Under the pieces are notes generated by a model. That model did not search any database. It was not told where the DNA came from and saw nothing but the letters and a program-made list of their open reading frames with translations. From Aricia agestis (taxonomy: Eukaryota > Arthropoda > Insecta > Lepidoptera > Lycaenidae), in assembly GCF_905147365.1 (NCBI RefSeq), contig NC_056407.1:23419980-23483979 (forward strand): 64,000 bases of DNA. The letters run 5' to 3'. Made by a program: the position numbers and the translations under genes. Of this stretch, positions 48,656-58,928 are shown one piece after another (within the stretch, counting starts at the first letter, position 1; each line of letters opens with the position of its first letter).

Positions 48656-49468
48656 TTATTCAACTGAAAGCATCCGACTAACAAGCTTACTATGTTTCTC
48701 TTTACAAAGTGCCTTAGTTAACACATCTGCCAACATATCTAAAGTTGACAAATATTTTATTTCAACAACACCTTTATTAACAATTTCTTTAATAAAATGA
48801 TGACGAATATCAATGTGTTTAGTTCTCGAATGAAATAAGAAACTTTTACATAACTTAATGGCAGATTGATTATCGTTATAAATTGTGATTTTAGTCATAG
48901 TGCCAAAAATCTCAAACAGAAATTGTCTAATAAACAAAGCTTCCTTACATGTGTCAGATAGTGCCATGTATTCTGCTTCGGTGCTCGAAAGCGCAACTGT
49001 GCGCTGTTTGCGGCTCTCCCAGGCGATGACAGATTCGCCAATGGTAAAAACATAACCCGTAAACGACTTACGGTCCACGTTGTCAGACGCCCAGTCAGCA
49101 TCTGCATATGCTGAAACATTTACACCTGATTTTGAAAACATAAGTTGGAAATCAATTGTACCTTTTAGATAGCGTAAAATCCTTTTCGCAGCTTTCCAAT
49201 GAGATTCACCAAAACAATCACTAAATTGACTTAGGTAGTTTACAGCATGACTGATATCAGGTCTGGTACAAACTGCTATATACATCAAAGAACCAATTAA
49301 CCCACGATAGTCGTATGTCTCTTCTTGTTTGGGTTCTTTAACAAGTTTGATACCTATCTCCATTGGCGTTGCAACTGGTTTGCAATCCTCCATGCGAAAC
49401 TTCTTTAGTACTTTCTCGATATAGTTAGTCTGATTAAGCCATATCTTTTTACCTTGTTTAATAAACAC
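48656..49468 (-). pseudogene. copia pol remnant: end of reverse transcriptase and RNase H
   Basis: The minus frame of 270 codons begins at the deletion junction (GTG, no true start). It contains the late reverse transcriptase block YRGLIGSLMYIAVCTRPDI, then copia-type RNase H signatures: YADADWASD, a SSTEAEYMAL segment, YNDNQSAIKL and HIDIRHHFI. It ends about 65 bases before the 3' LTR. The RNase H part has no stop codon and keeps the expected acidic residues. Integrase and the reverse transcriptase palm (YVDD region) are absent. It is shifted one frame from gag, so even readthrough would not join them. Confidence 0.9.
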
Positions 49469-50324
49469 TCACATCTACAATTTTTCTGGAATCACACCCT
49501 ATCATCACAGCCGCACTATTACACATGTGATTAGTGGCTCCGGAGTCTATGTACCACTGATCACTATTCACATTCACGGAGAGAGCAGTAACAAGCGCCT
49601 TGTTCCTCGCCGTATTCTTCTTCTGCGACGACCTAGGCGCCCGGCTGCCACCGTTGATGTTGTTGCTCGCAGGAACAGACATCCTCTCCGGACAGTTTCT
49701 AGAATAGTGTCCTTTGCCTTGACACTTAAAGCAGCGTACCTGCTTCTGCGAAGTGGCCAGGGCTGTACCACCCTCATGTTTGTCCTCACGCCTTTGTACC
49801 TCTTGTAGCAGCTTTGAAGAAATTGTTTCAGTTGTTAGCTTGGAGCTAGAATTTTCCAACGCCATAATGAGTGGGTCATAATCTTCTGTGAGTCCACTTA
49901 ACATTATAACTGCAATGAATTCGTCATCTAATGGCGATTCGATTTCTTGTAGTTGGTGAGAAATCTCCTTAATTTTGTGAAGATATGACTCTATCGAGGG
50001 ATTTTCACACAATTTTGTACTGAAGAGGTTCCGTAGCAAACCTAATCTTCTACTTAGGCCTCGCCCTTCGTAGGCTTTCATGAGGATATTCCACGCCTCG
50101 TGCGCGCTCTTGGCAGAGCGTATGTACGGAATTACTGCCGGTGTCACAGACAACGCAATTCGTGCTAACGCCTTCTCACCTTTTTTCTTGTCGATGCAAT
50201 CATCAGATTCGACGGAATCCCAAAGTTCTTCGTGAATCAGCAGCATGCGAATGGAGAACTTCCATGTGGAGTAATTCTCTGCTCCTTTTAATTTCTCCAC
50301 GCTTTGTGCTAGAAGTGACGCCAT
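49458..50324 (-). CDS. copia Gag with truncated protease start
   Basis: An open frame of 288 codons from the ATG at 50324; an in-frame upstream ATG at 50369 would add 15 residues. The chosen start places the usual copia Gag opening (KLKGAENYSTWKF) about 10 residues in. A Gag core of UBN2/DUF4219 type follows, then one CCHC zinc knuckle CFKCQGKGHYSRNC at about residues 198-211. The first part of the aspartic protease, with the active-site block WYIDSGATNHM, lies near residue 257. The frame ends a few codons into the deletion junction, so the protease is incomplete. Gag would form the particle and bind RNA, and this one looks translatable. Confidence 0.9.
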   Translation of the reverse strand: MASLLAQSVEKLKGAENYSTWKFSIRMLLIHEELWDSVESDDCIDKKKGEKALARIALSVTPAVIPYIRSAKSAHEAWNILMKAYEGRGLSRRLGLLRNLFSTKLCENPSIESYLHKIKEISHQLQEIESPLDDEFIAVIMLSGLTEDYDPLIMALENSSSKLTTETISSKLLQEVQRREDKHEGGTALATSQKQVRCFKCQGKGHYSRNCPERMSVPASNNINGGSRAPRSSQKKNTARNKALVTALSVNVNSDQWYIDSGATNHMCNSAAVMIGCDSRKIVDVSVY

Positions 50325-50410
50325 GTTGCATGTATTCGCCGGCCGGCGTGTTTTCGGAACAACTTTCAATTCTTGAAAAAATATGTGTGTTTTCCTATTC
50401 CCTCAACCAC

Positions 50411-50422
50411 GCTCTGCTACCA
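50411..50422 (-). other. copia primer binding site
   Basis: Directly inside the 5' LTR, the minus strand reads TGGTAGCAGAGC, complementary to the 3' end of insect initiator tRNA-Met (GCTCTGCTACCA). Confidence 0.85.
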
Positions 50423-50635
50423 TGTTGAGGAAAATGGTTGGGAAAATAAACACTTGATGAGATTAATTCAGATTATATTTTTCAAGAGCACAGTCGTACA
50501 TACCATCGCAAAGGTTGAGCCAAGAGCGAGAGCTATCATTTTTGACATTCTACAAAATGATAATGACAGCTGACATTTTACTTTTTTTATAATTAAATAC
50601 TAAGGAGATTGCGTTCATTAGTTACATTTCCAACA
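50423..50635 (-). repeat. copia 5' LTR
   Basis: 213 bp with TG...CA ends; it would hold promoter and polyadenylation signals. It differs from the 3' LTR by one base. Confidence 0.95.
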
Positions 50636-51233
50636 AAGTTAACATACCTAGCGGAATAGAGAAACAAAGGCCTGAACAAGAGAGATGTCACTATCAGTAA
50701 CACTGCGTGGTAAAAAGAGACGTGTGACACATGACAGCAGCACTCTTTTTTTGACGTCCAGTCAGCACGTGCCGCACGTTGGCAATTTAATCTCATAGAA
50801 ATCATGTTCAATCAAGCTTGTATAAGTGTATACGTACACATATTTTTACACACAGATGAAACTAATTTCGGTTTCGCTTGACAGCTCGAGATTGTTGCTC
50901 TATTCCGCTAGGTATAATAACTTTATGTGACGGACCAATGTCATTTGGTCAGATTGTGTCAAAATTAATGTAATTCGTCATCTGTCAGCTGGGTTTGACA
51001 AAACGTGACCAAATTAAGTTGGTCCGCCATTTTCCCATGAATCAACTTCTCTGATAGTGCGAGAGAAATTGGTTTGGCAGATAATGGTGCTACGTTATTC
51101 AGCCGCCTGCCATAATAATATTTAGGTACCTACCCTTTTATGCCGTCGCCTGCATAGTATTCAATCTATACCAAGTTGCAATCGAGATTAGAAGACACTT
51201 TGGTCTAATATACAACCTTTGGAGAGAAAAATC

Positions 51234-51570
51234 CTTTTTTTTTTTTTTTTATGAAATAAGGGGGCAAACGAGCTAACGGGTAACCTGATGGAAAGCAACT
51301 TCCGTCGCCCATGGACACTCGCAGCATCAGAAGAGCTGCAAGTGCGTTGCCGGCCTTTTAAGAGGGAACAGGGTAATAGGGGAAGGTAAGGATGGGAAGG
51401 GAATAGGGGAGGGTAGGGAAGGGAATAGGGTAGGGGATTGGGCCTCTGGTAAACTCACTCACTCGGCGAAACACAGCGCAAGCGCTGTTTCACGCCGGTT
51501 TTCTGTGAGAACGTGGTATTTCTCCGGTCGAGCCGGCCCATTCGTGCCGAAGCATGGCTCTCCCACGTAT
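51234..51570 (-). mobile_element. SINE-like element with LINE 3' end (copy F)
   Basis: A full-length copy with a long A tail (T run at 51235-51250). A probable short duplication AAATCCTT lies on both sides (51229 region and 51571 region). All blocks of copy A are present. Confidence 0.85.
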
Positions 51571-52152
51571 AAATCCTTAAAACCCTTCTCACAACACAAG
51601 AGGACCATAATCCTTCAAGCCCCATAAGAGCACTGGTGACCGCGACAGCAATAAAATACATTAGCATTTTCTAGAATCCATGATCGAAGTAATAATAATA
51701 TTGTGTGTGTAATATTCTCTACCTCAAAAGGTTAGGTGTCCGCGTTGACTTATGTATTAGTGAATCTGCTCAATCTTCTATATTTAAAATGATCCTTAAA
51801 ATTATTGCATCATTTGTACATTACATTTTACCATTACATAATTAGTATACATAATATAAGAATATAAAAATAATAATGTACAGCACGTACTACTACTAAT
51901 AGTAGAACTATAACGTTAAAAACATTAAACAAAAAATGCAATGTAAAAATATGAAAACAGGTAAATAATATTATAAGCAATAAATATCAATTGTTTTACT
52001 ACGTATCGTACTGAGAAGAGTACTCGTAGTCACAAGATACTTGTTATGAGTTCATTCGTCTGGAAAGCAAAATTTTCGATAAACATAATTTAATTTATGA
52101 ATCAAACATTTCAATTTGGGGATTTTAACTGAAAATGTTACGAGTATTTAAT
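51571..52152. other. Unassigned AT-rich DNA
   Basis: No feature recognised. Confidence 0.4.
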
Positions 52153-52477
52153 ATTATCAGAGAAGTGGATTTATAGGCAGATGGTGTACGGTCTGCGTTA
52201 TTTGGTCGCGTTATGTCAAACCCAGCCGTCAGATCACGACTAAGGGTCGATTCAGACCGCAACGCAACGAGGCGAGGCGAGGCGCGGCGCGGCATAAATT
52301 TGTATGGATTTGACAGATTTCAATTTCGCGAGATGTCTTGCGAATCTGTCAAATCCATATAAATTTAGAAATGCATCTACGCGTCGCGTTGCGGTCTGAA
52401 TCAACCCTAATATTGACATAACCCGACCAAATGACGTAGGTCTGTCAACTACCTATGAATTAATTTCTTCGATGATA
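52153..52477. mobile_element. Long-TIR MITE (family T), copy 3, carrying a nested MITE
   Basis: Inverted relative to copy 1: it starts ATTATCAGAGAAGTGGATTT and ends AATTTCTTCGATGATA. The inner part GTCAAACCCAGCCGTCAGAT is split from TATTGACATAACCCGACC by the MITE at 52244. Confidence 0.75.
52244..52407. mobile_element. PIF/Harbinger-like MITE (copy 2) nested in family T
   Basis: GGGTCGATTCAGACCGCAAC ... GTTGCGGTCTGAATCAACCC, with TAA at 52241-52243 and 52408-52410. An internal GGATTTGACAGATT / AATCTGTCAAATCC pair and a GAGGCGAGGCGAGGCG run are present. It is a better-preserved copy than that at 8626. Confidence 0.85.
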
Positions 52478-53164
52478 CAAACAAATATTTATTTTATTTG
52501 TTTATAATATTTTAAAGTTTATATGACTAAGTGCGATATCATTATAATGTTGTAGTTGTTGATAAAAAAAAGTAAAATATAACTACTTTTAGTTTTTCCT
52601 TTGCCTATATGTAACATATTTTCGTTGTAACAAGAAAATTTCTAAAAGCAAGGATATATTGCACGTGTAGGGTAGAGTAAATGGAGTTTAGTGAGGAAAT
52701 TTGCGTTTTCTGAAGGGAATTTGAGAGACGCACCTCTTATAAAGTGCTAGGCAAGTATATTGCTTCACTACTTTACATATAAAATTGCAAGTGGGTATGT
52801 TCCATAACTATAAACAGAATAGTGGCTAACTGTACCATACCATAGTTTAAGTTTCGTTGCTGGTAGCCAAAAGGATCTTATCCATTCGGACCCATTGTCA
52901 CTTTAGGACCAACCCATACGTACCAGAACCACATGACAACCACAACCACACCACGTGGTGTATTAATAATAATAATAGTAAATAATAATTGTGATGTACT
53001 TACCTTTGTAGATTGATATAGTATTCCAGAGTGGAAGACGCTGGGAGCTGTGTCACAGTTTCAACTAGTACAGCCTTCAGTACAGCTCCCAACGCTAAAA
53101 TCACTGTTCTCGTATTGAAATTAAATATGCCTTATTTATAAGCTTTTCAATGTACACGATATGA
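52478..53164. other. Unassigned DNA with a MITE relic at 52911-52970
   Basis: The relic (GACCAACCCATACGTACCAG, ACAACCACAACCACACCACG) is one end of the family nested at 13169. Otherwise AT-rich with no gene. Confidence 0.45.
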
Positions 53165-54087
53165 AAAAACTGGCCAAGTGCGAGTCGGACTCGCGCACCG
53201 AGGGTTCCGTACAAACCTGCAAGGTTTACAAAGTTCGTTCATTACGACAATCGAGTCATAACTATGGTATTTTTATTGCAAAATGAAATTCATAACATTA
53301 CAATGGGGAAAGATGGAGGAGCATAAATTTAAGACAAAGATCTCTTTATCGTTTAAGTAATAAAAAGGTATAAGTTTATATTTATTAAAAAATATATATT
53401 TTGTAATGTAACTAAAAATTTAAGGTTTTCGGAATTTTTCCTTTATGTGTGCTATAAAACGTTGCTTCATGCCAAATTTCAAGATTCTAGGTCGACTGGA
53501 AGTACCCTTTAGGTTTTGATTCCCTTGCGAGTACTTGCGAGTTTCAAAATATGCAGCTTAAATTGCTGTTTCTTTTGATTGCGTTGACATAGAAGTTTGA
53601 TTTTGTTACAGCTTAAAGGTATTATAGACCTGAGTATTTGGTATGAATTTCAATTTAATACCTCTACGCGTTTATGAGGAAATGGGTAGTAAGTTTAAAA
53701 TTATTAAAAAAAAAAATATTATGTGATGTAACTAAAAATTTATGGTTTTCGTAATTTTTCCTTTATCTATGCTATAAGACGTTGCTTCGTACCAAATTTC
53801 AAGATTCTGAGTTCACGGGAAGCACCCTGTAGGTTTTGATTCCCTTGCAAGTGTCGAAAATTTGCGGCATAAACGGCTGTATCTTTTGATTGCGTTGGCT
53901 TAGAAGTTTGATTTTTTCACAGCTTCAAGGGACAGTAGACCTGAGTAATTGATATAAATTTCAGCTTCATACCTCCACGCGTTCCTGAGAAAAAGGGTCT
54001 TGACAGACGGACGGACGGACAGACGGACAACAAAGTGATCCTATAAGGGTTCCGTTTTTTCCTTTTGAGGTACGGAACCCTAAAAAT
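53165..54087 (+). mobile_element. Long 'GGCCAAGTGCGAGT' family element with internal duplication
   Basis: Starts AAAAACTGGCCAAGTGCGAG and ends with a hairpin (AGGGTTCCG ... CGGAACCCT) before TAAAAA. Two diverged copies of a unit of about 300 bp (about 53385-53690 and 53703-54000) share blocks such as GCCAAATTTCAAGATTCT / ACCAAATTTCAAGATTCT and TAGGTTTTGATTCCCTTGC. A GACGGACGGACGGACAGACG tract precedes the hairpin. Class unknown. Confidence 0.7.
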
Positions 54088-54112
54088 TAACTTATTATTA
54101 TTATTATTAAAA

Positions 54113-54160
54113 AAGGGTTAACAGACAGTCTAGACCCACACTTTCGTTTTTTTAATTTTA
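54113..54160 (-). mobile_element. Helitron-like 5' end fragment
   Basis: The minus strand reads AACGAAAGTGTGGGTCTAGA followed by CTGTCTGTTAACCC, a shortened version of the segment near the 5' end of the element at 5595. Confidence 0.45.
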
Positions 54161-56272
54161 GCTGTAATATACATTTTTTTAGACCTACACAAAGTAACAC
54201 AATTTGTAATTACCTATATTAGTATAGGTATAATTAAAATGCGTTTACTTCAGTGATTGGGCTATTTAATAATAATTGGTAATAATTCTGTTTGTTATAA
54301 CACGTTTTAAACGTGAATTCAGCTGGAGTTAATTCGAGCACTTGTTTTAATTGAGCGGGCTATTTCGTACAATTGAAAATATATTTCAATAACATGATGG
54401 ACATGGTATTTTATCATGTTTAAGGATGTATATAAGGTCAAATCTCGTATTACATCCAATTAAATTACGAAAGTACTAAATCTGTAAAAAATTGGATACC
54501 CAGACACTTATTATTATTAATTATAATGATTTTTTATAATAGATTTTTAAAGAACTATTCGATATTTAATTATTATTGAAAAAATGATGTAATTTGACTA
54601 CCGCAAATGGCGGCCTAGAGCTCGGCAAGACACAACTTTAAATGCACGTGGCGAAAAAAGGAACTAACGCTGCCATCATACAAAAACGACATTTTTGACA
54701 GCTCTTCCTTACCAGCAGCGCCCCGCTCATGTTCGTTTAAAGCTTTGTCGCACCCTTCGAAGGAAAGTTTTCATCAATTTCAATTTTAAATATTTCCTCA
54801 GAATTACCGGTGAACCCACTTTTTTTTGGGCTTAAAAAATCGCAAATCGTACAAAGAAATTGATTAGCAGTTTTTTAGTCGTTTATCTTTGATACAAAGT
54901 TCCCAATTCTGATGAATACTAAAAAAATCTAACACTTCCGGCAAAAATTACGTATGATTAATGGAAATTTTAAAATGAATTATTTCATATAACTTGCCGG
55001 TAAGGTATTGATTTTTTGGTATCAATCGATGCAGGAGGTTTACTTCTACTATATATTTCGAATTTAGGTCAGAATCTTTGAATTTATAAATGTTATATAC
55101 ATCCTTAAAAATGTGCATATATTTTCTTGGAATCTAAATCAAAAACATAATTTTATTGGTCTATCCAAAATCGATGATAGTGTAGGTTGTTATAAGAGTA
55201 AATATTTTATTTAAGTTAATTTATTTTAAGCATGCAAACTGTAGGTTTACATGTATTTAATAACTTTTTACTAACTTCACTTAACTTTTTACGAATATTG
55301 TCTTTTTACTTTTACTAAGTTTTCAGAAACATATTATACAGCTACGTTTTTACTTTAGTTAAAACGTGAAAATAACTGAAACCAACCTTTAGTTAAACCA
55401 CGATACATTTTATCTTCATATTCATTTTATTCAAGTTTGTTGAAGAGAATCTAGGTTGCTGAGTTTTAGTCATAATATCAAGATTCGAGCTTTGCTTAAC
55501 TCACTTATCCCTAATTATATATAAAGCCGGTATACCTACCCCCGGAACAGTGCTTTATGTATAACCATAATTTAATTCTGTAGCTGTATCCAGGACTAAC
55601 CATCACATAATAGTCTGGAGTTGATTCCCGGAGACCGCGAGCATAGAAGTGCTTTCGCTAACTTGCTGAAATGTTTGCTTTGGAATAATAACCCCATAAC
55701 TCCACTTTGTGACGGACAGGTCTTAATAGTTCTATTACTATTAAGTACTACGTTTTCAAAATAAAGATTATAGTTTTTACTGATTTGTTTCCAACGTTTT
55801 ACTGTTTACATATTATACTTACTAAGAAATTTTATTATTTCTTAGTAAGGTAGTGTATATAATAACAAAAATTACGTAACTTTAAAATATGAGAGCGTAA
55901 ATAAATTTAGCATAAAATATTATTTGGTACCTAATTCAAAATAAGATTAACCAACTTGGAATGAGTGCTAAGCGGGCGCACAACTTGTGGGATCAAGAAA
56001 AAATGCGCAGATATTTATGAGGCATAATTTCGGATCTTAAACCATTATTTATTGTTAAAAGTTGTACCGCCCTTTCATAAATCATAGTGAACCTACAATG
56101 CTTAGGAAGTTCAGTAGAGCGATGGTCTTACAGTAATCAAATTGAGAGTACCGTGTACCCTGGGTACACTCAGTACGGGGAAATGATAACGTACTACGTA
56201 AGGGCTTAATATTGCCAGGTTCTGTATTTGAATTTATAGTTACCGTCTTAAAGGCAGCTAATTATCAAATAA
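54161..56272. other. Long unassigned stretch
   Basis: AT-rich with no gene recognised. A weak B-box-like AGTTGATTCCCGG near 55620 hints at an old SINE. A hairpin lies at 55818. Confidence 0.4.
55818..55849. repeat. Perfect hairpin, 13-bp arms, 6-base loop
   Basis: CTTACTAAGAAAT and its reverse complement flank TTTATT. Confidence 0.9.
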
Positions 56273-56511
56273 CGAGCTTTTGCCCGCTGCTTCGCCGGCG
56301 TTAAAAAGTATTATTATATACAAACTTTCATCCCCAATTTTAACCCCTTGGAGGTGGAATTGATCAAAATTCTTTCTTAGCGGATGCCTACTTCATAACA
56401 TCTACCTGCATGCCAAATTCTAGCCCGATCGGTCCAGTGGTATGGGCTGTGCGTTGATAGATCACCATGTCAGTCGGTCACCTTTGAGTTTTATATATTA
56501 TATTATATAGA
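56273..56511 (-). mobile_element. Non-autonomous Helitron, 3' end decayed
   Basis: Minus strand starts A|TCTATATAATATAATATAT and ends in a GC-rich hairpin-like GCCGGCGAAGCAGCGGGCAA, then CTCG in place of CTAG. Confidence 0.6.
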
Positions 56512-57117
56512 TGTAGTATGTAAGAACCGTAGCCATAATAGAGTTAGTGAGGAAGGAAGGAAGCATATAAAGTATGTAATTTCGGTAAAGAAGATGTAGA
56601 TAGCAAAAAGTATTTATTAGAAAATTTTATAGCACGTTGTTTTTGAAGATTTATTTATATATTACCCATCCTTAGTTTCGATCATTAGATTCACTGATTT
56701 TAATTACCGAAATTCTCATTTGTCATCTTAATACGTTTTTCATTAAACTTCTTGAAAGCGCGAATGAAAAGCTCATTTGCAATGACAGAATTAACCGAAT
56801 TTCAATGTAATTAGTCACGTAATTACTATAGCGCTGCCGTTAATTCGGTTCTCGGGTGAAATTGAATTTTTATAAAATGAGATGTGATTTACATAATCAT
56901 CTCGCCGTCACTTAATTAAATCGGATGCCAATTTTTTCGGTGAAAATGTGATGAATTTCTCGCCAGAGATTGCGATGCGGTTCCATTTTATTTTATAGGT
57001 AAATAGAGTCGGTATGCATTAAATAAGACTGGTAGGGTAATTTTTTAAGTGTGTAAAGTGATTGTATCAGCTATTGTACTGTATTTTATTACTGTTAATT
57101 GCTACATTTACTAGCGG
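56512..57117. promoter_or_regulatory. Possible conserved non-coding segment (56690-57000)
   Basis: No repeat recognised. Between 56690 and 57000 there are at least five TAATTA/TTAATT-type homeodomain cores (for example TTTAATTACC, GTAATTAGTC, CTTAATTAAATCGG) among mixed-composition sequence. In AT-rich DNA this may be chance. Confidence 0.25.
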
Positions 57118-57459
57118 TTTTTTTTTAAATTAAATAAGGGGGCAAACAAGTAAACGGGTCACCTGATGGAAAGCAACTTCCGTCGCCCATGGACACTCGC
57201 AGTATCAGAAGAGCTGCAGGTGCGTTGCCAGCCTTTTAAGACGGAATAGGGTAATAGGGGAGGATAGGGATGGGAAGGGAAGGGAATAGGGGAGGGTAGG
57301 GAAGGGAATAGGGTAGGGGTTAGGGGATTGGGCCTCCGGTAAACTCACTCACTCGGCGAAACGCAGCGCAAGCGCTGTTTTACGCCGGTTTTCTGTGAGA
57401 ACATGGAATTTCTCCGGTCTAGCCGGACCATTCGTGCCGAAGCATGGCTCTTCCATGTC
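57118..57459 (-). mobile_element. SINE-like element with LINE 3' end (copy G)
   Basis: A full-length minus copy whose head ends at about 57459, head-to-head with the plus-strand LINE beginning about 40 bases later. Confidence 0.85.
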
Positions 57460-57479
57460 TAAAAAGTGAGGAAGAGGTG

Positions 57480-58195
57480 AGAGGTACTTATACTATTATA
57501 ATTGGCGTCAACATATCGAGCGAATTCCAGTTCCGATATCATCTTGAAGGTAAGGCCAAATTAGCCTCGAAGAAGCTAACCTAACTAACTGGTGTACTTA
57601 ACAGAGCGAGACAGTACTTCAGTCCGGACCAACGCCTACAACTCTACAAGGCGCAGGTTCGGCCTCATATGGAATATTGTTCTCATCTCTGGGCAGGGGC
57701 GCCAAAATACCAACTGCTCCCTCTGGATCGTATCCAACGAAGGGCTGCTCGAATTGTTGACTGCCATAGTGTTTCAAACAGCTTGGACCCCCTGGAATTA
57801 CGCCGAGATGTAGCTTCACTCTGCATCCTCTATCGGTTGTATCACGGGGAGAGCTCTGAGGAATTGTTCGGAATCATACCACCTGCAACTTTTCGCTATC
57901 GTCCCACGCGAAAAACATACCATCCTCATCACTTTGATGAGTGGCAGTCTTCCACAGTGCGTTTTTCGCGTAACTTTCTGCCGCGCACTGTAAAACTCTG
58001 GAATGAACTGTCACCAGCAGTATTTAAGGACCGATACGACCTGCAAACCTTCAAGAAAAGAGCGTATTCCCTCTTAAAAGGCCGGCAAGGCACCTGCAGC
58101 TCTTCTGATGTTGCGAGTGTCCATGGGCGATGGTAGTTGCTTACCATCAGGTGACCCGTTTGCTTGTTTGCCCCCTTATTTATTTAAAAAAAAAA
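57480..58195 (+). mobile_element. 5'-truncated LINE; source of the SINE-like 3' domain
   Basis: The C-terminal part of ORF2 (57504-58136), a short 3' UTR and an A-rich tail. From CCCTCTTAAAAGGCCGGCAA (about 58068) to the tail it matches the 3' domain of the eight SINE-like copies (7664, 20195, 26167, 39671, 43083, 51234, 57118, 60089). Clade not assigned. Confidence 0.85.
57504..58136 (+). pseudogene. LINE ORF2 C-terminal fragment
   Basis: A single frame of 211 codons with one TAA (after KLASKKLT, about 57580). Motifs in order: EFQFRYHLEGKAKLASKKL, LNRARQYFSPDQRLQLYKAQ, the strong LINE signature RPHMEYCSHLWAGAP, then LDRIQRRAARIVD, a WNELSPAVF block and the end KKRAYSLLKGRQGTC...SVHGRW. This is the C-domain after the reverse transcriptase palm; YxDD and endonuclease are missing. 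Peptides such as SLLKGRQRTC and ASVHGRRKL also appear in the SINE-like copies, which shows that their 3' domain came from this ORF end. Confidence 0.85.
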
Positions 58196-58561
58196 AGAGG
58201 TGACATACATTAAATAAATTTTATGTTTTACCTAGGTCCAAAAACTCATTCTAAATAAAAACTGAAAAATCAAATCACGTGTTTAATAATTCGCATAGAT
58301 CCATCAGTTTTGCATATACAGAATATAGTGAATCAGCATCGGAGGTGGATCCAGTAGGAAATTAATAACCGTATAACTTTTTCAGCGGAATGCAAATATT
58401 TGATGATTGGGTTGTGGCGAATGGTGGCCGCCGATACCGAGCTGTGGATCGCATGCGCTGGATGAGCCATTTTATTTAGTTAAAGTTTTTTTTAGAAATA
58501 TTATAGTATAGTTTGCAGAGGTACAGTATTAGTTCAAATTAATAATAATAATAATATCTAT
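58196..58561. other. Unassigned DNA ending in an AATAAT run
   Basis: The run at 58540-58558 is probably the tail of the next minus-strand SINE. Confidence 0.45.
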
Positions 58562-58817
58562 CGACGCTTCACACCACGTCAGTCTGGCCCCGTGGTAAGT
58601 ACCTGAAGGACTTGTGTTACAGGTACCAGACAACGGATATATATTTAATACTTTTTATACTATTCATATATTTAAGATTTTTATTATATGATACACATAT
58701 TTAATACACATCCATGACCCAGGAACTTTGAAAAACTTTTTTTTCCGTCGGCGGGATTCGACGCGACCCCCGGCTTGAGCTACCAACGCGCTCACCACTG
58801 AGCCACAGAGGTCGTCA
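58562..58817 (-). mobile_element. tRNA-derived SINE (copy 2)
   Basis: Same body as copy 1. The A box is intact (TGGCTCAGTGGT on the minus strand) and the B box is damaged (GCGTCGAATCC). Confidence 0.85.
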
Positions 58818-58928
58818 ATGATAATGCCTATTTGGAACAAAAAATATTTTACTTAGTGTTCATTTAGTATGAGCAAAAATGCTAACAGCGTAGCCGCGTT
58901 TTACGAACATGTGCGTAGCACAAGGCTT

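Larger units (their letters stand above)
48377..50635 (-). mobile_element. Ty1/copia retrotransposon, internally deleted, recent
   Basis: 2259 bp with 213-bp LTRs (TG...CA) that differ at a single base and a 5-bp target duplication AAGTT (48372-48376, 50636-50640). The minus-strand order is 5' LTR, primer site, gag with zinc knuckle and the start of protease, then the end of reverse transcriptase and RNase H, then 3' LTR. Integrase and most of reverse transcriptase are deleted. Near-identical LTRs imply a recent insertion, so movement was probably supported in trans by a complete relative. Confidence 0.95.
48368..50927. mobile_element. hAT-like MITE (296 bp before copia insertion)
   Basis: Ends CATAAAGTT and AACTTTATG, extended by ATACCTAGCGGAATAGAG / CTCTATTCCGCTAGGTAT, flanked by the exact 8-bp duplication TGACGGAC (48360-48367 and 50928-50935). 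An 8-bp duplication is typical of hAT elements. The copia element lies in its left terminus. Confidence 0.8.
48331..51057. mobile_element. Long-TIR MITE (family T), copy 2, with two insertions
   Basis: Left arm 48331-48367 (ACCATCAAAGAAATTGATTC, ATTGACGGAC) continues after the insertions at 50936 (CAATGTCATTTGGTC...). The right arm ends CAACTTCTCTGATAGT. Removing the inserts restores the family layout seen at 63705. Confidence 0.75.

Noticed and set aside
49527..49808. Frames on both strands inside copia gag
   Set aside because: They are shadows of the gag frame and have no motifs.
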